NCBI GenBank assembly: GCA_965203565.1
Contig: OZ241896.1
Coordinates: forward strand, 62,001-126,000
Length of the DNA: 64,000 bases
Source of the DNA: JAAXGX01 sp965203565
GTDB taxonomy: Bacteria; Acidobacteriota; Vicinamibacteria; Vicinamibacterales; UBA8438
Direction: 5' to 3'
In this document: positions 36,504 to 45,849 of the stretch, piece after piece
How the letters are laid out: each line of letters begins with the position of its first letter
Numbering within the stretch: the stretch's first letter is position 1
Made by a program: the position numbers and the translations under genes
Notes under the pieces: generated by a model
What the model saw: the letters and a program-made list of their open reading frames with translations, nothing else
Databases searched by the model: none
Told to the model about the DNA's origin: nothing

Positions 36504-36866
36504 TCACAGCCGTCCATGCGCTCGACCGAAATCCTGTCCGAAACGCCGCAAGGTGGCCCGGTAGTCGGCCTGGAGCTCGGCGAACGGCGCATCGAGGAGC
36601 TCCGGGCGCGGCAGCACGACCAGATCGAACCCGGGCCGGCGCTCTTCGAGGCGGAAGAGCTCCCGGACCAGACGCTTGAACCGGTTCCGGCGCACCGCGT
36701 CGCCCAGCCGCCGCGGCGCGACGACGCCCAGCCGGCTCGCGTCCCGGCCGTTCGGCAGGCCCAGCATCGTCAGGTAGCGTCCGCGGCGCCGGACGCCCGA
36801 TCGTTGCACCTTCAGAAATTCCGGCCGGCGGCGGATCCGGTCCCGGCGGGCCAGTGTCCGGATCAA
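36504..36866 (-). CDS. rnpA: ribonuclease P protein component
   Basis: This 120-residue basic protein pairs with RNase P RNA to mature tRNA 5' ends. It has the family start RDRIRRRPEFLKVQRSGVR and the RNR motif RRNRFKRLVRE. It overlaps rpmH by four bases (ATGA). The RNase P RNA gene is not in the window. Confidence 0.95.
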   Translation of the reverse strand: MIRTLARRDRIRRRPEFLKVQRSGVRRRGRYLTMLGLPNGRDASRLGVVAPRRLGDAVRRNRFKRLVRELFRLEERRPGFDLVVLPRPELLDAPFAELQADYRATLRRFGQDFGRAHGRL

Positions 36867-37000
36867 GAGACCGCCAGCCGCTTGCGGCCCTTCGCCCGCC
36901 GGTTCTTCAGAATGAGGCGCCCGCTCCTGGTGCTCATGCGCGTGCGGAACCCGTGCGTGCGCTTCCGGCGGCGGCGATTCGGCTGGTACGTGCGTTTCAT
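36863..37000 (-). CDS. rpmH: 50S ribosomal protein L34
   Basis: This 45-residue protein is near-canonical: MKRTYQPNRRRRKRTHGFRT, then MSTRSGRLILKNRRAKGRKR. The ATG at 37000 follows the divergent promoter at 37031-37060. It is the first gene of the rpmH-rnpA-yidD-yidC-jag operon. Confidence 0.97.
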   Translation of the reverse strand: MKRTYQPNRRRRKRTHGFRTRMSTRSGRLILKNRRAKGRKRLAVS

Positions 37001-37030
37001 GGCGTCGCCTGCTGTGAAAACGAGTCGTTC

Positions 37031-37060
37031 ATGGTAGTCAACCGCCGGCGAAAGTGTCAA
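37031..37060 (-). promoter_or_regulatory. rpmH operon promoter
   Basis: On the minus strand a perfect TTGACA (37060-37055), an 18-base spacer and TACCAT (37036-37031), about 30 bases before the rpmH ATG. Confidence 0.7.
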
Positions 37061-37083
37061 CGCGCCGTCTCGATCCGCCCTGT

Positions 37084-37112
37084 TTGCGAACCGGCAGCAA
37101 GTGTGTTACATT
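37084..37112 (+). promoter_or_regulatory. dnaA promoter
   Basis: TTGCGA (37084-37089), a 17-base spacer and TACATT (37107-37112). DnaA-box-like sites start 34 bases downstream, inside the dnaA leader, so DnaA autoregulation is likely. Confidence 0.6.
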
Positions 37113-37145
37113 CACGGCCCTTCGGGGAAAATCCCTTTCCTGCAG

Positions 37146-37177
37146 TTTTCCACACCTGTGGAAACATTTGTGGAAAT
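37146..37177. promoter_or_regulatory. three DnaA-box-like sites upstream of dnaA
   Basis: TTTTCCACA (37146-37154, plus), and on the minus strand GTTTCCACA (37165-37157) and ATTTCCACA (37177-37169). Each is one or two bases from TTATCCACA. The first two face each other two bases apart. They lie in the dnaA leader and may be part of oriC or an autoregulatory site. Confidence 0.7.
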
Positions 37178-37219
37178 CCAGGGCTTTTGCCCAGGTTCCT
37201 GAGGGCGCGCGTACAACCG

Positions 37220-38533
37220 ATGACCGAGAACGTCTGGGACGCCATCCTGTCGCGCGTCGAAACCAAGATCAACCGCCACAGCTATCACACCTGGTTCAAG
37301 CCCACCGCCCTCATGAAAGAGGGCGCCGAACGGCTCACGGTTCTCGTGCCCGACGGCCACTTTCGGGACTGGCTCACGAAGCATTACTCGGGCATCATCA
37401 ACGACGCGGCGGCGGAGATCCACCACGACGGCGTCCGCATCGATTTCGTGACCGCCGCCGACGCGCCGCCGGACGAAGCCGCCCCGGACCTTCCGCGTCC
37501 TCCCGCCGAGCAGCCGCCGCACGGGATACTGAGCCCCCGCTACACGTTCGACTCGTTCGTCGTCGGACCGTCGAACCAATTCGCTCACGCCGCGTCGTTG
37601 GCGGTGGCGGAGGCGCCGTCACGTTCGTACAACCCGCTGTTCATCTACGGCGCGGTGGGGCTGGGCAAGACCCATCTGATGCACGCGATCGGACATTTCC
37701 TGCTCGTCAAGTCGCCGCACCTCACGTTGAACTACATCTCGTCCGAACGGTTCATGAACGAGATGATCAACGCGGTTCGGCGGGAACGGATCCTGGAGTT
37801 CCGGGAGCGGTACCGCAGCATGGACGTTCTGCTCGTCGACGACATCCAGTTCCTCGCCGGCAAGGAGGGCACCCAGACCGAATTTTTTCACACGTTCAAC
37901 TCGCTGTACGACGCGCAGAAGCAGATCGTGATCAGCAGCGACTGCCCCGCCAGCGAGATACCCGCCCTCGAAGATCGGCTCCGGTCCCGGTTCGCGTGGG
38001 GGCTGATCGCCGACATCCAGCCGCCGGACCTCGAGACCAAGGTGGCCATTCTCAAGAAGAAGGCGTGGGCGGAGCGCGTCCCGCTGCCCGACGACGTCGC
38101 GCTGTACATCGCGGGACGGATCAAGTCGAACATCCGGGAGCTGGAAAGTTCGCTGATCCGCCTGATCGCGTACGCGTCGCTGACGAACCTGGAGATCTCG
38201 CTGCCGGTCGCCAAGGAAGTCCTCCGGGACCTGATCGACCGGCCCGAAGCGGTCACGATCGACATGATCCAGAAGTCCGTGGCGAACCACTACAAGCTCC
38301 GGCTGACGGACCTCAAGTCGCGCAATCGGTCGAAGTCGGTGATGCTGCCGCGTCAGGTCGCCATGTATCTGTCGAAATCGCTCACCGGCGCATCTCTGCC
38401 CCAGATCGGGAAGAGCTTCGGAGGGAAGAACCACGCGACGGTGCTTCACTCGATCCGGAAGGTCGAGGATCTGCGCAAGCGGGATCGGGATTTCAACAAG
38501 CTCGTCAACAGCCTCGCCGAGTCGCTTCGGTAG
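37220..38533 (+). CDS. dnaA: chromosomal replication initiator DnaA
   Basis: This 437-residue AAA+ initiator has domain I (ENVWDAILSRVETKINRHSY), a short Pro-rich domain II (about 88-108), YTFDSFVVGPSNQFAHAA, GAVGLGKTHL (Walker A), VLLVDDIQFLAGKEGTQ (Walker B), and the C-terminal domain IV with GASLPQIGKSFGGKNHATV, which reads DnaA boxes. It opens the origin and loads the helicase. The ATG at 37220 gives the family start; the nearest purine-rich ribosome site (GAGGG) is rather far upstream, so initiation may be weak. Confidence 0.97.
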   Translation: MTENVWDAILSRVETKINRHSYHTWFKPTALMKEGAERLTVLVPDGHFRDWLTKHYSGIINDAAAEIHHDGVRIDFVTAADAPPDEAAPDLPRPPAEQPPHGILSPRYTFDSFVVGPSNQFAHAASLAVAEAPSRSYNPLFIYGAVGLGKTHLMHAIGHFLLVKSPHLTLNYISSERFMNEMINAVRRERILEFRERYRSMDVLLVDDIQFLAGKEGTQTEFFHTFNSLYDAQKQIVISSDCPASEIPALEDRLRSRFAWGLIADIQPPDLETKVAILKKKAWAERVPLPDDVALYIAGRIKSNIRELESSLIRLIAYASLTNLEISLPVAKEVLRDLIDRPEAVTIDMIQKSVANHYKLRLTDLKSRNRSKSVMLPRQVAMYLSKSLTGASLPQIGKSFGGKNHATVLHSIRKVEDLRKRDRDFNKLVNSLAESLR

Positions 38534-38608
38534 CGCCGGACGGGCCCGGAGCCGGCGTGTCGACAACGCCCACAACGGTCTGCGGGCTGAAAACCGCACC
38601 GAACCGGG

Positions 38609-38736
38609 CCGTCCACAGCCGCCGGCCGCGGAATCCACAACCGGGCGTCTTCGTAAACTGTTGATCCACAGCAAGTTACAAAAAACCCAACCCTTTCGAA
38701 ATGCTTTCTTTTTCCTGTATAATCCTTTTTGTTTTT
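38609..38736. other. candidate oriC: DnaA-box-like sites plus AT-rich tract between dnaA and dnaN
   Basis: In the 262-base dnaA-dnaN gap lie CCGTCCACA (38609), GAATCCACA (38631) and TGATCCACA (38662), six to eight of nine bases matching TTATCCACA. A tract rich in A and T (about 38675-38736) follows, the least GC-rich part of the neighbourhood and a candidate unwinding element. Genes on the two sides point away from this zone, as expected at an origin. Confidence 0.6.
38694..38723 (+). promoter_or_regulatory. dnaN promoter
   Basis: A perfect TATAAT (38718-38723) lies 73 bases before dnaN, with a weak -35 (TTTCGA or TTCGAA at 38694-38700) at 17-18 bases. It overlaps the AT-rich tract. Confidence 0.5.
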
Positions 38737-38795
38737 TCGATCGGATCCGTACACTCCGGTCGCCGGTCACGTTCTCCGACCGAGGGCTTCACCGC

Positions 38796-39908
38796 ATGGA
38801 AATCACTGTCCGCAAGGCCGATCTACTCCGCGAACTGCAGCTTTTTCAAGGGATCGTCGAGCGCAAGAACACCATCCCCGTCCTTGCGAACCTGCTGGTC
38901 GAGACGGCCGGCGGCGACGTGAATCTGCTGGCGACCGATCTGGAGGTCGGGTTGCGCACCCGGTGCGCGGCGGCCGTCGCCGAGGAGGGGTCGGTCACCA
39001 TCCCGGCCAAGAAGCTGTACGAGATCGTCCGGGCCCTTCCGGAGACCGACGTGCTGATCAAGGAGGAGCCGAAGGGATCGGTGAAGGTCGCGGCCGAGAA
39101 GTTCGACTCCCGCATGCAGACGCTGCCGCGGGAGGACTTTCCGACCGTTCCGGAAGGAGGCGGCGCGCCGGCGCTCACGCTGCCGCGCGGCCTGTTCCGC
39201 GAGATGGTGGCGAAGACGCAGTTCGCGATCACCGGCGAGGACACGCGGTATTTCCTCAACGGCGCCCTGTTCGTTCTGCAGCCGGGCGCGATGAACCTCG
39301 TCGCCACCGACGGCCACCGGCTCGCGCTCGTGTCGGCGAAGCGCGAGACGGCGGGGATGGAGACGGACGAAGTCCAGGCGATCCTTCCCAAGAAGACGCT
39401 CTGGGAGCTGGGCCGGTTGCTGGTGGAGGGGGACGGGGAGATCCGGTACGAGTGCGGCGAGAACCACCTGTTCTTCGACGTGGACGGCCGGCGGCTGGTC
39501 TCCCGGGTGATCGACGCGCAGTTCCCGGCGTACGATCGCGTCATCCCGAAGCAGAACGACAAGAGGATCGAGTTCGAGCGCGATCGGATCACTGCCGCCG
39601 TCCGGCGCGTCGCGCTGCTGTCGAGCGAGCGTTCGCACGCGGTGAAATTCCAGATCGCGAAAGGCGCCATCGCCGTCACGTCGAACAGCCCGGAGGTCGG
39701 CGAAGCGACCGAATCGGTGGCCGTCGACTACGAGGGCGACCCGCTCGAAATCTGCTTCAACGCGCAGTACGTCCTGGATTTCCTGAGCGTCGCCGAGACC
39801 GACAGCGTGCAGCTCGAGTTCAAGGACGAGACGAGCCAGGCGGTCTTGCGGCCGGTCGGTGACGGCGAGTGCGACTACACGTACGTCATCATGCCGATGC
39901 GTTTGTGA
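38796..39908 (+). CDS. dnaN: DNA polymerase III beta sliding clamp
   Basis: This 370-residue clamp encircles DNA and tethers polymerase III. Blocks typical of DnaN: RKNTIPVLANLLVE, LATDLEVGLR, ITGEDTRYFLNGALF, LVATDGHRLAL, FPAYDRVIPKQ, and the end YTYVIMPMRL. The ATG at 38796 (MEITVRKADLLREL) is the family start. Three-domain length is normal. Confidence 0.97.
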   Translation: MEITVRKADLLRELQLFQGIVERKNTIPVLANLLVETAGGDVNLLATDLEVGLRTRCAAAVAEEGSVTIPAKKLYEIVRALPETDVLIKEEPKGSVKVAAEKFDSRMQTLPREDFPTVPEGGGAPALTLPRGLFREMVAKTQFAITGEDTRYFLNGALFVLQPGAMNLVATDGHRLALVSAKRETAGMETDEVQAILPKKTLWELGRLLVEGDGEIRYECGENHLFFDVDGRRLVSRVIDAQFPAYDRVIPKQNDKRIEFERDRITAAVRRVALLSSERSHAVKFQIAKGAIAVTSNSPEVGEATESVAVDYEGDPLEICFNAQYVLDFLSVAETDSVQLEFKDETSQAVLRPVGDGECDYTYVIMPMRL

Positions 39909-39939
39909 CGGTCCCCGGACGGCGGATGACGGACGGCAG

Positions 39940-42513
39940 ATGACGCAACTCGACCAAGAGAAGAGCTATTCCGAGCTCCCGGTTCCGGACGACGCTCCCG
40001 CCGCCGCCGCCGACGAGCGGAAGGGCGAGGACTACCGCGCCGACAAGATCAAGGTGCTGGAGGGACTCGAAGCCGTGCGGAAACGCCCGGCGATGTACAT
40101 CGGGTCCACCGGCGCGCCCGGCCTCCACCACCTCGTCTACGAGGTCGTCGACAACTCGATAGACGAGGCGCTGGCCGGCTTCTGCAACACCGTCGGCGTC
40201 ACCGTCCACATCGACGACTCGGTCACCGTCACCGACAACGGCCGGGGGATTCCGGTCGATCAGCATGCGAGCGGCCGGCCGGCGGCGGAGGTCGTCATGA
40301 CCGTGCTGCACGCCGGAGGCAAGTTCGACAGCGAGACGTACAAGGTTTCGGGCGGGCTGCACGGCGTCGGCGTCTCGGTGGTGAACGCGCTCTCGGAGGA
40401 GCTCGACCTCGAAATCTGGCGCGACGGACGCGTCTACCGCCAGCGGTACGTGCGCGGCGCGCCGACCGGCGACCTCGAGGTGATCGGCACGACGAAGCGG
40501 CGAGGGACCAAGATCACGTTCCGTCCGGACGCCCGGATCTTCGAGAGCGTCGACTTCAGCTTCGACACCCTGTCGCACCGGCTGCGCGAGCTCGCGTTCC
40601 TGAACGCCGGCGTGACGATAGCCCTTGAGGACGAGCGATCGGGCAAGCAGCACCGCTTCCGGTACGAAGGGGGGATCGTCTCGTTCGTCGAGTTCCTCAA
40701 CCAGAACAAGACGACCGTCAACAACCCGCCGATCTACGTCCGCGGCGCGCGGGACGGCGTCGACGCGGAGATCGCGCTCCAGTGGAACAACGGCTACGCC
40801 GACACGGTCTACTCGTTCGCCAACAACATCAACACCCGGGAGGGCGGCGCCCATCTGTCCGGCTTCCGCTCGGCGCTGACGTACACGGTCAACGCCTACG
40901 CGAACAAGCAGAACCTGGCCAGGGACCTCAAGGAGAGCGTCGGCGGCGACGACATCCGCGAAGGGCTGGTCGCCGTCGTCAGCGTCAAGATCCCCCAGCC
41001 GCAGTTCGAAGGGCAGACCAAGACCAAGCTGGGCAACACCGAAGTCAAGGGGATCGTGCAGGCGATTCTCAACGACAAGCTCGGAGCGTACCTGGAGGAG
41101 AACCCGGCCGCCGCCAAACGGATCGTCAACAAGGCGATCGAAGCCGCACGGGCCCGCGAGGCGGCCCGCAAGGCGCGCGATCTCGTGCGGCGCAAGGGGG
41201 CGCTCGACAACAGCTCGCTTCCCGGCAAGCTGGCCGACTGCCAGGAGCGCGACCCGGCGCGGAGCGAGCTGTTCATCGTCGAAGGCGAGTCGGCCGGCGG
41301 ATCGGCCAAGCAGGGGCGGGACCGCCGGTTCCAGGCGGTGCTCCCGATCAAGGGAAAGATCCTGAACGTCGAGAAGGCGCGGTTCGACAAGATGCTGGGC
41401 AGCGACGAGATCAAGACGATGATCGCGGCGCTCGGCTGCGGGATCGGCAAGGAGGACTTCGACCTCGCGAAGCTCCGGTACCACCGGGTCGTGATCATGA
41501 CCGACGCCGACGTGGACGGCTCGCACATCCGGACGCTGCTGCTCACGTTCTTCTACCGCCAGATGGGCGACCTGATCGCCCACGGACACGTCTACATCGC
41601 GCAACCGCCGCTGTACCGCATCAAACGCGGACGGAGCGAGCATTACATCCGGGACGACCGCGACCTCGAGAGCTGGCTGGTCCGTCGCGCGTGCGGTACG
41701 CGCCGCCTGCGTCTCCCCGGCCAGGGGAAGGAGTTCTCCGGCGAGCGGCTCGAGCGGCTGCTGCACAAGCTGACGGCGTTCCGGAAGCTCCTGCAGGTGG
41801 TCGAGCGCCGGGGTCCGGGGCGGGACGTCGCGATGGCGCTCCTCTCGCGCGGCGCCGTGGACGGCCGGCGCTTCTTCGCCGACCGCGCGGCGGTCGACGA
41901 GATCGCGGCGGCGCTGACGACCTCCACGCGCATGGTGGCCGTCGAACCGGACGAGGAGCACAACGCGCTGCTGCTGCGCGTCGCGGACCGCGCCAACGGC
42001 TACCTGCGACAGCACGAAGCCGGAGTGGCGTTCGCGGAGTCCGCGGAGTACCGGGCGCTGCTGGCGGCGTTCGAGGACGACGACGTCCGCGGGATCTCCG
42101 GCCCGATGACCGTTTCCACCATGGCGGCGGCGGAGGAGGACACGGAGTCCGCGGACCGGTCGGAAGCGTCGGACGACGCCAACGGCGGCGGCGGCGCTGA
42201 CGACGCCGCGCCCGCCGTCCCCGCGGCGTCGGGCGACGTCCGGATCGGCTCCATCGACGCGCTGGTCGACCATATCGTCGCGGCCGGCAAGCGTGGCGTC
42301 GCGGTCAACCGGTACAAGGGACTCGGCGAGATGAACCCCGACCAGTTGTGGGCGACGACGATGGAGCCCGAGGCCCGCACGCTGCTGCAGGTGCGCGCGG
42401 AGGACCACGCGGAGTCGGATCTGATCTTCTCGACGCTGATGGGCGATCAGGTCGAGCCGCGCCGCCGGTTCATCGAAGACAACGCCCTCGACGTCGAGAA
42501 CCTGGACGTCTAG
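39940..42513 (+). CDS. gyrB: DNA gyrase subunit B
   Basis: This 857-residue ATPase subunit of gyrase has the GHKL ATPase part (EVVDNSIDEALAG; GRGIPVD; GGLHGVGVSVVNAL), the transducer part, the TOPRIM motifs EGESAGGSAKQGRDR and MTDADVDGSHIRTLLL, and the C-terminal GVAVNRYKGLGEMNP block. It is longer than Gram-positive GyrB. An insert of roughly 190 residues (about 570-760) separates TOPRIM from the tail, similar in place to the Gram-negative insert, and ends in an acidic Gly/Ala-rich linker. The ATG at 39940 is used. It lies 31 bases after dnaN and 49 bases before gyrA. Confidence 0.97.
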   Translation: MTQLDQEKSYSELPVPDDAPAAAADERKGEDYRADKIKVLEGLEAVRKRPAMYIGSTGAPGLHHLVYEVVDNSIDEALAGFCNTVGVTVHIDDSVTVTDNGRGIPVDQHASGRPAAEVVMTVLHAGGKFDSETYKVSGGLHGVGVSVVNALSEELDLEIWRDGRVYRQRYVRGAPTGDLEVIGTTKRRGTKITFRPDARIFESVDFSFDTLSHRLRELAFLNAGVTIALEDERSGKQHRFRYEGGIVSFVEFLNQNKTTVNNPPIYVRGARDGVDAEIALQWNNGYADTVYSFANNINTREGGAHLSGFRSALTYTVNAYANKQNLARDLKESVGGDDIREGLVAVVSVKIPQPQFEGQTKTKLGNTEVKGIVQAILNDKLGAYLEENPAAAKRIVNKAIEAARAREAARKARDLVRRKGALDNSSLPGKLADCQERDPARSELFIVEGESAGGSAKQGRDRRFQAVLPIKGKILNVEKARFDKMLGSDEIKTMIAALGCGIGKEDFDLAKLRYHRVVIMTDADVDGSHIRTLLLTFFYRQMGDLIAHGHVYIAQPPLYRIKRGRSEHYIRDDRDLESWLVRRACGTRRLRLPGQGKEFSGERLERLLHKLTAFRKLLQVVERRGPGRDVAMALLSRGAVDGRRFFADRAAVDEIAAALTTSTRMVAVEPDEEHNALLLRVADRANGYLRQHEAGVAFAESAEYRALLAAFEDDDVRGISGPMTVSTMAAAEEDTESADRSEASDDANGGGGADDAAPAVPAASGDVRIGSIDALVDHIVAAGKRGVAVNRYKGLGEMNPDQLWATTMEPEARTLLQVRAEDHAESDLIFSTLMGDQVEPRRRFIEDNALDVENLDV

Positions 42514-42562
42514 CCAGCGCCCGTGGCCATGCCCCGCGCCGCGGCGCCGCACACCGGAACCC

Positions 42563-45079
42563 ATGCCTGAACCGACCCGTTCCAGCGTGCCCGTCAGCAT
42601 CGAAGACGAGATGCGGCGGTCCTACATGGATTACGCCATGAGCGTCATCATCGGGCGCGCGCTGCCCGACGTGCGCGACGGGCTGAAGCCGGCCCATCGC
42701 CGCGTCATCTACGGCATGCGCCTGATGGGGCTGGCCGCGAACCGGCCGTACCGCAAGTGCGCCAAGATCGTCGGCGAGGTGATGGGCAACTTCCATCCGC
42801 ACGGCGACGCGTCGATCTACGACACGCTCGTCCGTCTCGCCCAGGACTTCAACATGCGGTACCCCCTGGTCGACGGCCAGGGCAACTTCGGGTCGGTCGA
42901 CGGCGACCCGCCCGCCGCGATGCGGTACACCGAGGCGCGCCTGGAGGCGCTGGCCGGCGACCTGATGGCCGATCTCGACAAGGAGACGGTCGACTTCGTC
43001 CCGAACTACGACGAGACGTCCGAAGAGCCGACCGTGCTGCCGGCGCCCTATCCGAACCTGCTGGTCAACGGCTCGGCCGGCATCGCGGTGGGGATGGCCA
43101 CCAACGTCCCGCCTCACAACCTGCGGGAGGTGGTCGACGGCATCGTCTGGGTGGCGGAGCATCCCGGCGAGCCGTCCGACGTCAAGGCGCGCCGGCTCGC
43201 GAGCCTGATTCCCGGACCCGACTTCCCGACCGGCGGATTCATCGTCGGGCGGGCGGGGATCGCGCAGGCGTACCACGAGGGGCGCGGTTCGATCATGCTC
43301 CGCGCCCGCACGCAGATCGAGACCGCCGACAAGGGCGACAAAAGCGCGATCGTCGTGACCGAGATCCCGTACCAGCTCAACAAGGCGAGGCTGATCGAGA
43401 AGATCGCCGAACTGGTGCGCAGCAAGGTCGTCGAGGGGATCACCGAGCTCCGGGACGAGTCGGACCGGGACGGGATGCGGATAGTGATCGAGCTGCGGCG
43501 CGGCGAGATTCCCGAGGTGGTGCTGAACAACCTGTACAAACACACGCAGCTGCAGACCTCGTTCGGCGTCATCATGCTCGCGATCGTCGAGGGGCGGCCG
43601 AAAGTGCTGCCGCTGCTCGCCATGGTCGAGCAGTTCGTCGAGTTCCGCCGCGGCGTGGTGCGGCGGCGGACCGAGTTCGAGCTCCGGAAGGCGGAAGCGC
43701 GGGCCCACGTCCTCGAAGGGCTCAGGATCGCCCTCGACAACCTGGACGCCGTCATCCGGCTGATCCGGCAGTCCCGGGCGCCGGCCGAGGCGCGGACCGG
43801 ACTGATGGAGCGGTTCGCCCTCACCGAGATCCAGGCCCAGGCGATCCTCGACATGCAGCTGCAGCGGCTGACCGGGCTGGAGCGCCAGAAGATCGTCGAC
43901 GAGCTGGCCGAGCTGGTCAGGACGATCGCCCGGCTGCGCGCCATCCTGGAGAGCGAGACGCTGCTGATGGAGATAGTGGTCTCCGAGCTGCGCGGCGTCC
44001 GGGACGCGTACGGCGACGACCGCCGCACCGAGATCCTCGAAGACGAAGGGGACCTGAGCGTCGAGGACCTGATCGCCGACGAGAACGTCGCGATCACGGT
44101 GAGCAACACCGGCTACGTCAAGCGGACCGCGGTGGCGATGTACCGGAACCAGCGCCGGGGCGGCAAGGGGCGGATCGGGATGCGGACGCGCGAGGAGGAC
44201 TTCCTGACCCACGTCTTCATCGCGTCGACCCATGCCTACGTCCTGATCTTCTCCGACCGGGGACGGATGTACTGGCTCAAGGTCCACCGGATCCCGGACG
44301 TCGGACCGGCCGGCCGCGGCAAGGCGATCGCCAACCTGGTGGCGATGGAGCCCGGCGAACGGATCGCCGCCCTGGAGACCGTCCGGACGTGGCCCGAGGG
44401 CGACGGCGAGCGGTTCGTGGTGATGGGCACGCGCCGGGGCGTGGTGAAGCGGACCGACCTGCGGGCGTTCAGCCGCCCGCGGGCGGGCGGGATCATCGCC
44501 ATGGGGGTGCGCGCGGACGACGCGGTGGTCGGCGTGGAGCTGACCGACGGGGACGGCGACGTCTTCATCGGCGCCCGCACCGGCAAGGCGATCCGCTTCC
44601 GGCAGACCGACGTCCGGACGATGGGGCGGACGGCGCAGGGGGTGCGCGGCATCTCCCTGCGCGCCGGGGACGAGGTGGTGGCGATGACGCTCGTGCGTCC
44701 CGGCGGGACGCTTCTCACCGTGACCGAGCACGGGTACGGCAAGCGCACGGCGGCGGAGGAATACCGCGTGCAATCGCGGGGGGGAGTCGGTATCATGAAC
44801 ATCCGCGCCAGCGACCGGAACGGACAGGTCGTCGGCGTGGTCTGCGTCGAGCAGGACGACGAGCTGATGCTGGTGACCCAGCAGGGAAAGATCCTGCGGA
44901 TGGACGCCGGCGGCGTCCGCTCCATCAGCCGGAGGACCCGGGGGGTCCGGTTCATCGAGATCGACGACGCGGACAGCGTGGTGTCCATCGCCAGGCTCGT
45001 GGAGGAGAACGGGGATGCGGACGGCGAGCCGGAAGCCGACGAGGCGGCCGGTCCCGGCAGTTCGCCTGCGGCGCCATAG
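42563..45079 (+). CDS. gyrA: DNA gyrase subunit A
   Basis: This 838-residue breakage-reunion subunit has the catalytic Tyr122 in AAMRYTEARL and the quinolone-region HPHGDASIYDTLVRLAQ. The N-terminal YMDYAMSVIIGRALPDVRDG is followed by a C-terminal beta-pinwheel with the GyrA box QRRGGKG. The GyrA box shows it is gyrase rather than topoisomerase IV. In the GyrA drug-contact helix the residues are Ser and Tyr, as in a usual sensitive-type sequence. Confidence 0.97.
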   Translation: MPEPTRSSVPVSIEDEMRRSYMDYAMSVIIGRALPDVRDGLKPAHRRVIYGMRLMGLAANRPYRKCAKIVGEVMGNFHPHGDASIYDTLVRLAQDFNMRYPLVDGQGNFGSVDGDPPAAMRYTEARLEALAGDLMADLDKETVDFVPNYDETSEEPTVLPAPYPNLLVNGSAGIAVGMATNVPPHNLREVVDGIVWVAEHPGEPSDVKARRLASLIPGPDFPTGGFIVGRAGIAQAYHEGRGSIMLRARTQIETADKGDKSAIVVTEIPYQLNKARLIEKIAELVRSKVVEGITELRDESDRDGMRIVIELRRGEIPEVVLNNLYKHTQLQTSFGVIMLAIVEGRPKVLPLLAMVEQFVEFRRGVVRRRTEFELRKAEARAHVLEGLRIALDNLDAVIRLIRQSRAPAEARTGLMERFALTEIQAQAILDMQLQRLTGLERQKIVDELAELVRTIARLRAILESETLLMEIVVSELRGVRDAYGDDRRTEILEDEGDLSVEDLIADENVAITVSNTGYVKRTAVAMYRNQRRGGKGRIGMRTREEDFLTHVFIASTHAYVLIFSDRGRMYWLKVHRIPDVGPAGRGKAIANLVAMEPGERIAALETVRTWPEGDGERFVVMGTRRGVVKRTDLRAFSRPRAGGIIAMGVRADDAVVGVELTDGDGDVFIGARTGKAIRFRQTDVRTMGRTAQGVRGISLRAGDEVVAMTLVRPGGTLLTVTEHGYGKRTAAEEYRVQSRGGVGIMNIRASDRNGQVVGVVCVEQDDELMLVTQQGKILRMDAGGVRSISRRTRGVRFIEIDDADSVVSIARLVEENGDADGEPEADEAAGPGSSPAAP

Positions 45080-45097
45080 GTTCGAGGGGAGGCAGAA

Positions 45098-45817
45098 ATG
45101 TCCGGCTCGATGATGTCGAGGAACACGGCCGCCGTGCTGGTGGCCGCGGGACTGGCGGCCGCCGGCTCGGCGGCCGGTTGCGGCGGCGGCGGCGAAGAGC
45201 GGTCGCTGATCAGGAACTTCTTCACGGCTTCGCGCGTCAACGATCGGACGACGCTCGGGAACATCGCCATGGTGGCGTTCGACCCGGCGCAGGACGGCTC
45301 GGTCGGCGGCTTCGACGTCGAGACGGTGGGCGAGGAGCAGCGGCGCCCGTTGCGCATGCGCGAGCTCGGCGCCGCCGTGGCCGAGGCCCGGCAGGCCGAG
45401 CAGGATCACGCCGGCCGGATGAAGGCGTATCAGGACGAGAACCTCGACGCGATCGCCCGCGTCGTCGAGGCAGAGCGGGCCGGCGAGGCGGTGCGGCGCC
45501 GCGATCAGTCGGTGCAGGAGGAGTGGCGGAAGTTCCGCGACGAGGATCAGGATCTCTCTCGCGCCCAGTCGGACGCCGAGAGCGCGCTCGCCGCCGAGAG
45601 CGCAGTGGCGCAGGTCAGCGCGTACGATCCGAACAACCCGATCGACGTGCAGGCGTTCGAAGGGGAGCTCGTGACGAAGGAGGTCACGATCAACGCCACC
45701 GTCGACCGGGACGGCAGCTCGGAAGAGCGGATGATGGCCATCACGCTCCAGAAGGTGGAGCTCGACGGGCCGGACGGGATGATCGACGGACGCTGGGTCA
45801 TCGCCGACATCCAGTGA
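45098..45817 (+). CDS. small lipoprotein of unknown function, coiled-coil
   Basis: This 239-residue protein has a lipoprotein signal (VAAGLAAAGSAAGC, Cys about residue 28). The mature part has a long charged helix (about 85-170, rich in Glu, Arg, Gln and Ala) and a C-terminal beta-like segment (ITLQKVELDGPDGMIDGRWV). I do not recognise the family. GAGGGGAGG just upstream supports the ATG at 45098, although ATGs at 45110 and 45113 are possible. It follows gyrA by 18 bases and may be co-transcribed; it is convergent with the antiporter operon. Confidence 0.75.
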   Translation: MSGSMMSRNTAAVLVAAGLAAAGSAAGCGGGGEERSLIRNFFTASRVNDRTTLGNIAMVAFDPAQDGSVGGFDVETVGEEQRRPLRMRELGAAVAEARQAEQDHAGRMKAYQDENLDAIARVVEAERAGEAVRRRDQSVQEEWRKFRDEDQDLSRAQSDAESALAAESAVAQVSAYDPNNPIDVQAFEGELVTKEVTINATVDRDGSSEERMMAITLQKVELDGPDGMIDGRWVIADIQ

Positions 45818-45836
45818 TCATCCTATCGTCTGGGTG

Positions 45837-45849
45837 ACGGGCTGTTCAG
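45837..45849. repeat. minimal TIR-element end beside a stop codon
   Basis: ACGGGCTGTTCAG is identical to the right border of copy A including the base and stop codon that follow, here at the stop of the NuoM/N-like gene. It is only 13 bases, so chance is possible. Confidence 0.35.

Noticed and set aside
38534..38560. GC-rich hairpin after dnaA as a terminator
   Set aside because: The stem is weakly defined and has no T-run; similar pairings occur throughout this composition.
42514..42562. A TIR-like string after gyrB (AGCGCCCGTGG)
   Set aside because: It matches only loosely, with an inserted GC; in such GC-rich DNA this is expected by chance.
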